Below the pieces are notes generated by a model. The model made no database searches, had not been told where the DNA came from, and saw nothing but the letters and a program-made list of their open reading frames with translations. A program made the translations under genes and the position numbers. A DNA stretch of 5,968 nt from Anaerolineae bacterium (lineage in GTDB: Bacteria > Chloroflexota > Anaerolineae > Aggregatilineales > UBA2796). Below are positions 1 through 4,363 of the stretch, in pieces. Location of the stretch: positions 1 through 5,968 of the forward strand of contig JADZBY010000454.1 in assembly GCA_020851855.1 (NCBI GenBank), read 5' to 3'. Each line of letters opens with the position of its first letter. Position 1 is the first letter of the stretch.

Positions 1-101
1 GCGCTGAAGCGACCGGGCTGAACCTACGAAGCCCTTCGGACTGAAGACAGTATCGTAGCCCGAAGGGCTTGGTAATCTAAGCCCCGTGCTTCAGCGCGGG
101 G
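1..101. repeat. Nested palindromic intergenic repeat, possibly cut by the window edge
   Basis: This non-coding segment is built from inverted repeats. Positions 1-10 (GCGCTGAAGC) are the exact reverse complement of 88-97. Inside them, 29-39 (AAGCCCTTCGG) is the exact reverse complement of 60-70. A third alternative hairpin, 82-89 with 94-101, has 8 base pairs (one G-U) closing a TTCA loop. The short word CTGAA recurs at the arms. The arrangement looks like a REP/MITE-type intergenic element. It differs in sequence from the CTCACCCCC repeats elsewhere in the window, so it is a second family. The left boundary may lie outside the window. No coding frame here is convincing. Confidence 0.6.
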
Positions 102-129
102 CGGCAATGATTGCGTGTGATGCGATTAC

Positions 130-225
130 CCTCACCCTCGGCCCCTCTCCCTCATGGCGAGGGGAGCAGAACACGGGCGTCGTCCTGTTTTTCTCCCCTC
201 TCGCCCCCTGGGAGAGAGGGGCAGG
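130..225. repeat. CTCACCCCC-type palindromic repeat, degenerate copy A
   Basis: This is the most degenerate of three related intergenic elements. Its left end (131-150) reads CTCACCCTCGGCCCCTCTCC, nearly the same as the ends of the copies at 1333 and 5529. It contains two hairpins: CCCCTC 142-147 with GAGGGG 159-164, and CCCCTCTC 195-202 with GAGAGGGG 214-221. The right end lacks the clean GGGGGTGAGG terminus of the other copies, so the element looks decayed. It lies just downstream of the DUF72 gene's stop codon and may help define that transcript's 3' end, although no T-tract follows the stems. Confidence 0.6.
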
Positions 226-238
226 GACCAACCCGCTC

Positions 239-1111
239 TCAAAACAACGTCAGCTGCGCCGGGGCGTCGCCTTCGGATTCTTCGCCCGCGTCAAGCGCAT
301 CCCAGGGCAGCGTGGGCAGCGGGACCTGCGCCGCGACGCGGTGATACACGTCGCGGGCGATGCCGGGCGTGTACTCGTCCTGCGGGCAGTGCACGTAGAA
401 AAACACGTCGCGCCCTTCGCGCAGCCAATCGGCCACGTGCGCCACGTGCTCGTTGAGCGGCGCTTCGTTCTCGCCCAGCACCGGGCTGGCGATGAAGCGC
501 GTCACGACAAAGGGCTGCGTTGCGCTGAAGACCACGGGCAACTTCGGCTTTCGCGAGCGCTGGCGCATCGTATCGGGCGTGTTCGGGCTGTACACCGGGC
601 GGCTATCAAAGACGATGCGCGCCGCGCCGACTTCCGCGAGCATGGCATCCAACTCTGCCCCGTGCGCCGCCTTCGGGTTGAACCACTCCGGGTGGCGCAC
701 CTCGACGGCGACGCGCACGTCGTCGGGCAGGCGCGTCAGGTACTCGCGCAGCGTGTCCAGCCAGCTCGGCCCGAAAGCGGGCGGCAGTTGCAGCATGAGC
801 GGGCCGAGGCGTGGGCCAAGCGCACGAATCGCCGCCAGAAACGCCTGGGTCTGCGGCTCGGCATCCAAAAGGCGCGACTCGTGGCTGATGTCGCGTGGAA
901 TTTTCGGGCTGAAGCGGAAGGTTTCGGGCGTCTCGTCGGCCCAGCGCTGCACAGTGGCCAGCGAGGGCGAGGCGTAGAACGTCGTATTGCCCTCGACAGC
1001 GGTCAGGCGGCGGGCGTATTCGCGCAGCCGCTCGTTTTTCGGCAGGCCTGGTGGGAACAGGATCTTCACCCAGCCGTCATAGGTCCAGATCGCACACCCC
1101 ACGTACAACAT
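239..1111 (-). CDS. DUF72 (YecE-like) TIM-barrel protein
   Basis: The 290-residue product fits the DUF72/YecE family, soluble TIM-barrel proteins of about 240-300 residues whose biochemical role is not settled. Family signatures appear in order: the N-terminal strand VGCAIWTYDGW (residues 4-14), the block EGNTTFYASPS (40-50), TPETFRFSPKIP (61-72) with SHESRL (76-81), QLPP (108-111), and EVRHPEW (137-143), which probably contributes active-site-like Glu, Arg and His. FYVHCPQDEYTPG (238-250) sits where relatives carry an Asn/Asp-rich loop. The C-terminus ends QLTLF, a tail often seen in the family. The ATG is preceded by AAGGGA with a 9-nt spacer (1121-1126 on the complementary strand), supporting this start. 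It is probably transcribed alone: 372 bp separate it from the decarboxylase gene upstream on the same strand. A long opposing open frame across it is a codon-bias shadow. Confidence 0.9.
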   Translation of the reverse strand: MLYVGCAIWTYDGWVKILFPPGLPKNERLREYARRLTAVEGNTTFYASPSLATVQRWADETPETFRFSPKIPRDISHESRLLDAEPQTQAFLAAIRALGPRLGPLMLQLPPAFGPSWLDTLREYLTRLPDDVRVAVEVRHPEWFNPKAAHGAELDAMLAEVGAARIVFDSRPVYSPNTPDTMRQRSRKPKLPVVFSATQPFVVTRFIASPVLGENEAPLNEHVAHVADWLREGRDVFFYVHCPQDEYTPGIARDVYHRVAAQVPLPTLPWDALDAGEESEGDAPAQLTLF

Positions 1112-1212
1112 GCCGCGTCGTCCCTTCGTCAGTTACACCACGTTCCATCCTGTGTATGAGTGTAGCGAAAGTCGAGGCGCGGTGCGTAGTCGTCTGAGGC
1201 AGAAAACGGACC

Positions 1213-1234
1213 GCCCCAGGTGTGCGCCTGGGGC
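1213..1234 (-). terminator. GC-rich stem-loop, possible weak terminator
   Basis: GCCCCAGG (1213-1220) is the exact complement of CCTGGGGC (1227-1234), giving an 8-bp stem that a G-U pair can extend. On the minus strand it is followed after a few bases by CCGTTTTC, a short T-run. It lies between the decarboxylase gene and the DUF72 gene, so it could terminate left-going read-through or stabilise an mRNA end. The T-run is short and displaced from the stem, so the terminator call is weak; it could instead be a structured part of the DUF72 5' untranslated region. Confidence 0.35.
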
Positions 1235-1256
1235 AGCGTCAGGATGGGTGTGCAGT

Positions 1257-1284
1257 TGTAGCGTTACCGCTACAGAGTATTATG
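1257..1284 (-). promoter_or_regulatory. Perfect 7-bp inverted repeat beside a -10-like hexamer
   Basis: TGTAGCG (1257-1263), a 4-base spacer and CGCTACA (1268-1274) form a palindrome typical in size for a helix-turn-helix repressor operator of LacI or TetR type. On the minus strand, CATAAT (1284 down to 1279) lies 4 bases upstream of it and matches the sigma-70 -10 box at five of six positions, so the palindrome would cover the start point of a transcript heading to DUF72 about 165 bp away. I see no good -35 hexamer. No regulator gene lies nearby, and a short RNA hairpin is an equally possible reading. Confidence 0.3.
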
Positions 1285-1332
1285 CACTTCGAGCGACAGA
1301 TATGGCCCAGAAAGGGGACTTCAACGCACACA

Positions 1333-1463
1333 CCTCACCCCCGGCCCCTCTCCACGCCTGCCACCCCAGCGGGGACCCCGGCAGCCGTAGAGAGGGGAGC
1401 GAACCTGCGCTGCTCCCCCTCTCTACGCGGTACTCCGCGTGGAGAGGGGGCTGGGGGGTGAGG
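1333..1463. repeat. CTCACCCCC-type palindromic repeat, copy B (complete)
   Basis: This 131-bp element has terminal inverted repeats of about 25 bases: 1333-1357 begins CCTCACCCCCGG and 1437-1463 ends GGGGGGTGAGG, complementary apart from a few bases. A second nested inverted repeat lies inside: CGTAGAGAGGGGAGC (1386-1400) against 1412-1427, with one bulged base. Its left 56 bases are nearly identical to the reverse complement of the right part of copy C (5615-5669), including a 24-base and a 21-base identical block. It ends about 20 bp past the decarboxylase stop. It has no transposase gene and no obvious target duplication, so it resembles a non-autonomous MITE or REP-like element. Its hairpins may also act as a transcript end. 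Confidence 0.8.
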
Positions 1464-1483
1464 CTCTGAGTTCATAACAGCCG

Positions 1484-2935
1484 TTACAGCGTATACCCCA
1501 GCTTGCTGAGCACGCTGGCGGCGGTCTGGCCGGGCGCGTAGTCCAGATCGCACGCGCCGTCCTCGTCTTCGTCCAGGATCAGGTCCGGGCCTTCGGGCAG
1601 CAGGCAGTGCTTTGCGCCCTGACGCCCGCCGAGCGTTTCCTGGTACGCGCCGCAGTCAAAGAAGCCGACGATCAGCTCTTCTCCCGGCTCGATGGCGGGC
1701 AGCATGAGCGGCGTCTCGTCCATCTGGCGGGTCGGGTACACGTCGTCATGGTCGCAGGTCAGCCCGGCCAGCCGCACCGGCGCGAGCGGGCGATCCCAGC
1801 CGTTGACCGGCAGCACGGTGAAACGGTCGCCGAGCGCCCAGGCATCCGGGAAGCTGCTCATGATGCTGCCGTCGAGCATGTAGTACGCCACGCCGTCATC
1901 GCCCATGCGCGTCTTCACCACGCGGAACAGCTTGGCGGCGTGGTTCTGCACCAGATAGCGCCCCGACTCGATGATCAGGTCGGGGGCGGGCACGCCTTCT
2001 TCCTCGCACACGGCCAGGATGGCGGCCAACGTCTGGTCCATCCAGTCCTGGAAATCCATGCCGGAGTTGCGCGCCGGAAGCCCGCCGCCCAGGTCGAAGC
2101 GGTGCAGGGTGGGCACGAGGCGGCGCAGCGCGGCGTAACGGCGCACGCTGTGCACCAGCGCGGCGTGATATTGCAGGCCCCGGCTGGCCGAGACGGTCTG
2201 CATAGCGTGGAACGTGGTCAGCGTCAGGTTGCCGCTGGCCGCGATGCGCGCCGCCGCCTCTTCCATGTCCGCCGCGCTGAGGCCGAAACGGTTCGCCCAG
2301 TCGGCGTCCGTGCGGGAGCGCAGGCCGACCTCAAAGCTCAGGCCGCTCGCCGCGAAGGGCGCGATCTCTTCCAGGTCATCGAAGACCGGGATCACGTGCT
2401 CGAAGCCGTCTCGGCGCAGCGCGATGAGCCGCGACGCATAGGCCGGAATCTTGAAGCCATTGGCCAGGATGGTGCGCTCGCGGTCGATCCAGCCCTGGGC
2501 GAGCGCGTGCCGCACGATGTCCACGTCGAAGGCCGACGAGCACTCGTACGCCGCCCCGGCGCGCAGCAGGGTGCGCACCACCGGCTCGGACGGGTTCGCC
2601 TTGCTGGCGTACGCGACCAGCAGATCGCCGGGATAGTTGAGCGCCGCCCTGGACGCGGCGAACCAGTCGTACAAGCGCTGGAAATTGTCGCGCGGGCGGG
2701 CCAGCCGCCGCACGTAGGCAGGCGTCGCCGGACGCTCCAGGTGACCGTTCACGGCCACCGGCGTCTCAAGCAGCGCCATGAGGTCCAGGCCATCCTGGAA
2801 CAGACGCCCGTCACTGATCTCGAAGCCCTCGGGGAGGGCAATGACAAAAGGGAGGGCCGGAGCCAACTCCCGGTGAAAGACGTTGGTTTGCTGAAGCTCG
2901 GTCAGCTCAGTCCGCTGCTGAGGAAGTGCCGTCAT
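1484..2935 (-). CDS. SpeA-like fold-III PLP-dependent decarboxylase (probable arginine decarboxylase)
   Basis: This 483-residue enzyme belongs to the alanine-racemase-fold (group III) PLP decarboxylases. Visible motifs are YASKANPS with the probable PLP lysine K112, FHAMQT (242-247, usually HxGSQ), the phosphate-binding DLGGGLP (281-287), ESGRYLV (323-329, usually EPGR), TCDHDD (393-398) with the substrate-site Cys and Asp, and GAYQETLGG (429-437). The stretch from SFPDAWALGDRF through VLPVNGWDRP and LTCDHDD matches the biosynthetic arginine decarboxylase SpeA better than diaminopimelate or ornithine decarboxylases, and SpeA would convert arginine to agmatine for polyamine synthesis. It is much shorter than E. 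coli SpeA (about 660 residues), so SpeA's extra inserted domains seem absent and its substrate is not certain. I prefer the ATG at 2935, which has AAGAGG 3 nt upstream, over an in-frame GTG at 2989 whose added 18 residues look non-conserved. A possible attenuator precedes it. Confidence 0.82.
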   Translation of the reverse strand: MTALPQQRTELTELQQTNVFHRELAPALPFVIALPEGFEISDGRLFQDGLDLMALLETPVAVNGHLERPATPAYVRRLARPRDNFQRLYDWFAASRAALNYPGDLLVAYASKANPSEPVVRTLLRAGAAYECSSAFDVDIVRHALAQGWIDRERTILANGFKIPAYASRLIALRRDGFEHVIPVFDDLEEIAPFAASGLSFEVGLRSRTDADWANRFGLSAADMEEAAARIAASGNLTLTTFHAMQTVSASRGLQYHAALVHSVRRYAALRRLVPTLHRFDLGGGLPARNSGMDFQDWMDQTLAAILAVCEEEGVPAPDLIIESGRYLVQNHAAKLFRVVKTRMGDDGVAYYMLDGSIMSSFPDAWALGDRFTVLPVNGWDRPLAPVRLAGLTCDHDDVYPTRQMDETPLMLPAIEPGEELIVGFFDCGAYQETLGGRQGAKHCLLPEGPDLILDEDEDGACDLDYAPGQTAASVLSKLGYTL

Positions 2936-3004
2936 TCGCCTCTTTTCTTTGACCTCACATCGGGCGGGTCTTCCGCCGCGTATTGCCACCGGACACCAGA
3001 CAAC

Positions 3005-3050
3005 AAAAAAGTCGCCACCGTTGCGCTTTTCGCGTTCGCAGGGCGACTTT
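3005..3050 (-). terminator. Intrinsic-terminator-like hairpin in the decarboxylase leader (possible attenuator)
   Basis: Read on the minus strand, AAAGTCGCC (3050 to 3042) is the perfect complement of GGCGACTTT (3016 to 3008), and the 3' arm runs into six T residues (3010 to 3005). The loop has a smaller CGC/GCG stem. This has the form of a Rho-independent terminator, yet it sits about 70 nt upstream of the decarboxylase start, pointing at it, with no gene upstream that it could be ending. That position suggests transcription attenuation. The 8 bases AACGGTGG in its loop and 3' arm (3022 to 3015) are exactly complementary to CCACCGTT farther upstream in the same transcript (3114 to 3107), which would give a competing antiterminator. 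Confidence 0.55.
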
Positions 3051-3104
3051 CACCCTTGTCTCGTCCGGCTTGAGGCCAAAGACGGAGCAAGAGGAAACGC
3101 CACG

Positions 3105-3221
3105 CTAACGGTGGGGCAAGGCGGTCGCTGGCCGGGCAAAGCGCCTGGGCCGCGCGCGCCGAATTTCAGGAACCGTCGCCGGTCCCTTGCAGGCGGGACT
3201 CATACACGCTCTCGCGCTCAT
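3105..3221 (-). CDS. Candidate Arg-rich leader peptide ahead of the decarboxylase (speculative)
   Basis: A 38-codon frame (ATG at 3221, TAG at 3107-3105) lies in the leader between the AT-rich core and the terminator-like hairpin. Nine of 38 residues are arginine, eight of them in the C-terminal half, including the run RRARPRRFAR (residues 21-30). The codons just before the stop, CAC CGT TAG, overlap the arm CCACCGTT that can pair with the terminator loop, so ribosome position on this frame could in principle choose between the two structures. A 7-bp hairpin with a GCGA tetraloop (3169-3186) lies within it. Against it: no Shine-Dalgarno is visible, and CGC/CGG codons are expected by chance in such GC-rich DNA. 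It may not be translated. Confidence 0.2.
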   Translation of the reverse strand: MSARACMSPACKGPATVPEIRRARPRRFARPATALPHR

Positions 3222-3368
3222 GAACAGATGGCGCATATCATACGGGACAGGTCCGTAAATAGCAATCCCATGTTGCAAATTTACCCCCTATTAGGCGGGT
3301 GGGAACGCGATTTTATGCCCACATAACCTACTAATGGGCCTATCCCTGTTCTAAAAATGCTACATGCC

Positions 3369-3384
3369 TGTTACACCGGTAACA
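3369..3384. promoter_or_regulatory. Perfect 6-bp-arm palindrome upstream of the rplU promoter
   Basis: TGTTAC and GTAACA (3369-3374 and 3379-3384) form exact inverted arms around ACCG. It lies about 60 bp upstream of the -35 box of the ribosomal promoter and on the upstream side of the decarboxylase leader, so it could serve either direction as a binding site for a dimeric regulator. The sequence differs from the palindrome at 1257-1274. Size and symmetry are suggestive only; no regulator is encoded in the window. Confidence 0.25.
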
Positions 3385-3442
3385 CGCGCCCGTCTTCAGC
3401 CCCTCGCGCTGAGGGCCGTCATGCGCCTGCCCAAAAACCGCA

Positions 3443-3472
3443 TTGACGGTGACACGGCCCATCAAGTATAAT
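3443..3472 (+). promoter_or_regulatory. Near-consensus sigma-70-type promoter of rplU-rpmA-rpmE
   Basis: TTGACG (3443-3448) matches the -35 consensus at five of six positions, and TATAAT (3467-3472) is a perfect -10 box, with an 18-bp spacer. Transcription should start near 3479-3480, leaving an untranslated leader of about 100 nt before the rplU ATG. The strength of the match fits a ribosomal protein operon with high, growth-linked expression. It is the clearest promoter in the window. Confidence 0.85.
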
Positions 3473-3479
3473 GGCCCGG

Positions 3480-3582
3480 CCTGAACGAACGGTGAACATT
3501 TTCAGCCCTTTCGCCAATTTTCCCCGCCAGAGCGCTTGCGGGCTGTTCTGCGCGGCGAAAAGCGAAGATTGGAGAATCTCCC
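3480..3582 (+). promoter_or_regulatory. Structured 5' leader of rplU, candidate L21 leader RNA
   Basis: The untranslated leader can fold into an outer stem TTTCGCC (3509-3515) with GGCGAAA (3554-3560), enclosing an inner stem CCCGC (3523-3527) with GCGGG (3538-3542). Directly after it, AGATT (3566-3570) and AATCT (3575-3579) flank GGAG, so the Shine-Dalgarno sits in the loop of a small 5-bp hairpin 8 nt before the ATG. Ribosomal proteins often regulate their own mRNAs, and an L21 leader RNA family is known in Firmicutes; I cannot tell whether this one is related. The folding is by eye. Confidence 0.4.
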
Positions 3583-3900
3583 ATGTATGCCATTGTACGG
3601 GTCAGCGGTCGGCAGTACCGCGCCGTGCCCGGAGCCGTGATCGACGTGGACAAGATGGCCGTAGAGCCGGGCACGTCGATCAACCTGAGCGATGTGCTGC
3701 TCGTCGTGCCGGATGGCGGCCAGCCGCACATTGGCCATCCGCTGGTCGAGGGCGCTTCGGTGCAGGCGACGGTCGTGGAACACTACCGCGCGCCCAAGAT
3801 CCTCGTCTGGAAATACCGCCCCGGCCTGCGCTATCGCAAGCGCCGCGGCCATCGCCAGCCGTACACCCGCCTGCATATCGACGCCGTAAACGGTCTGTAG
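3583..3900 (+). CDS. rplU: 50S ribosomal protein L21
   Basis: This 105-residue protein is bL21, which binds 23S rRNA in the large ribosomal subunit. It begins MYAIVRVSGRQYRA, the family's N-terminal strand and GRQY/GKQY motif, continues with VEPGTSINLSDVLLV in the beta-barrel core, and ends in the conserved basic rRNA-binding region KILVWKYRPGLRYRKRRGHRQPYTRLHI, here split as KILVWKYR (about 67-74), YRKRRGHRQPYT and RLHI. Length is normal for the family (about 100-105). The ATG has GGAGA 7 nt upstream. It is the first gene after the 3443-3472 promoter and is followed 22 nt later by rpmA, the usual rplU-rpmA pairing in bacteria. Nothing looks abnormal. Confidence 0.97.
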   Translation: MYAIVRVSGRQYRAVPGAVIDVDKMAVEPGTSINLSDVLLVVPDGGQPHIGHPLVEGASVQATVVEHYRAPKILVWKYRPGLRYRKRRGHRQPYTRLHIDAVNGL

Positions 3901-3922
3901 AGTCGAACTGAGGAATTAACAC

Positions 3923-4228
3923 ATGGCCCACAAAAAAGGCGGCGGTTCGAGCCGCAACGGTCGTGACAGCAACTCCCAACGCCTGGGCATCAAACGCTTT
4001 GGCGGTGAGGAAGTCATCCCCGGCAACATCATCGTACGCCAGCGCGGCAACAAGTTTTTTCCCGGCGTCGGAGCCGACCAGGGCAAGGACTTCACCATCT
4101 TCGCCACGGCGCAAGGCTACGTGACCTTCGAGTACGCGCGCGGCGGCAAGCGGGTGATTTCCGTGCGCCCCGAAAAACCGGGCCAGCCGGTCCCGGCAGA
4201 GGCTCCGGCGGAACCGACCGAAGCCTGA
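3923..4228 (+). CDS. rpmA: 50S ribosomal protein L27
   Basis: This 101-residue protein is bL27, whose N-terminal tail reaches toward the peptidyl transferase centre. The start MAHKKGGGSSRNGRDS is the canonical mature N-terminus after Met removal; the Firmicute-type extension cut off by the Prp protease is absent. The core follows: RLGIKRFGGEEVIPGNIIVRQRG (about 21-43), then KFFPGVGADQGKDFTIFA and the beta-strand GYVTFEYARGGKRVISV. The last 18 or so residues (EKPGQPVPAEAPAEPTEA) form a Pro/Ala/Glu-rich tail beyond the usual length of about 85; it is probably disordered and not essential to the fold. A GAGGA Shine-Dalgarno lies near 3910. It is co-transcribed with rplU 22 nt upstream, and rpmE follows after 135 nt with no terminator between. 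Confidence 0.97.
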   Translation: MAHKKGGGSSRNGRDSNSQRLGIKRFGGEEVIPGNIIVRQRGNKFFPGVGADQGKDFTIFATAQGYVTFEYARGGKRVISVRPEKPGQPVPAEAPAEPTEA

Positions 4229-4300
4229 GCGCCCGCCCACGCCCATTGCGGCGCACCGCGCTCGTTTGATTGAGCCAACAACGAACACTGTGAACGAAGC

Positions 4301-4353
4301 CGCGACGCTACTCGCCTGCCCGTGTGGGGCAGGGCGGGCCGTCGCGCAAGGGA
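4301..4353 (+). promoter_or_regulatory. Long hairpin and RBS before rpmE, candidate L31 leader
   Basis: In the 135-nt gap between rpmA and rpmE, CGCGACG (4301-4307) pairs exactly with CGTCGCG (4340-4346), and inside it CGCCTGCCC (4313-4321) pairs with 4327-4336 with one bulged G. The result is a stable nested hairpin ending 2 nt before the Shine-Dalgarno AAGGGA (4348-4353), which lies 10 nt before the rpmE ATG. No T-tract follows, so it is not a terminator. L31 leader RNAs that control rpmE are described in other phyla, and this position is where one would be expected. Fold and function are inferred by eye. Confidence 0.4.
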
Positions 4354-4363
4354 AAGTGAACAC

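Larger units (their letters stand above)
1112..1483. other. Intergenic region with hairpins, palindrome and repeat copy B
   Basis: This 372-bp gap lies between the decarboxylase stop and the DUF72 start, both on the minus strand. From left to right it holds the DUF72 ribosome binding site (complement of 1121-1126), a GC-rich stem-loop at 1213-1234, an 18-bp perfect-arm palindrome at 1257-1274 beside a -10-like hexamer, and the palindromic repeat at 1333-1463. Several short frames cross it, but none has a recognisable product, and the ones over the repeat are Pro/Gly/Ala-rich translations of the palindrome. I see no gene in it. Confidence 0.6.
2936..3442. other. Divergent intergenic region with decarboxylase leader and AT-rich core
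   Basis: About 500 bp separate the decarboxylase start from the right-going ribosomal promoter. The portion nearest the decarboxylase (3005-3221) holds a terminator-like hairpin, a complementary arm and a small Arg-rich frame, annotated separately. The block 3230-3365 is markedly more AT-rich than the surroundings and probably contains the left-going promoter, but I could not find a convincing -35/-10 pair; TAAAAT on the minus strand (3315 down to 3310) is the best -10 candidate and has no good -35. An imperfect palindrome TACGGGAC/GTCCGTA lies at 3241-3257, and a short hairpin CCCTC/GAGGG at 3401-3415. No convincing protein gene is present. Confidence 0.5.

Noticed and set aside
86..1159. 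357-codon open frame on the plus strand
   Set aside because: It is antisense to the DUF72 gene and starts inside repeat sequence; its composition is typical of a shadow frame.
2936..2989. N-terminal extension of the decarboxylase from the GTG at 2989
   Set aside because: The added 18 residues (Arg/Gly-rich) do not look like part of the fold, and the ATG at 2935 has an AAGAGG immediately upstream.
1607..3073. 488-codon open frame on the plus strand
   Set aside because: It is the antisense shadow of the decarboxylase gene. The translation is rich in Arg, Gln, His and Val with no motif, whereas the minus strand carries the full set of PLP-decarboxylase motifs.
3005..3230. T-box or known riboswitch in the decarboxylase leader
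   Set aside because: AGGGTG near the hairpin recalls part of the T-box consensus, but the rest of that sequence and the specifier architecture are missing. I found no match to the guanidine, ZTP, c-di-GMP or cobalamin cores by eye.
3471..3911. 146-codon plus-strand frame overlapping rplU
   Set aside because: It starts within the ribosomal promoter/leader and overlaps rplU out of frame; the product is low-complexity and Arg-rich.
4265..4295. Internal promoter before rpmE (TTGATT ... TGTGAA)
   Set aside because: The -10 matches consensus at only three of six positions. The hairpin and the lack of a terminator after rpmA fit read-through from the rplU promoter better.
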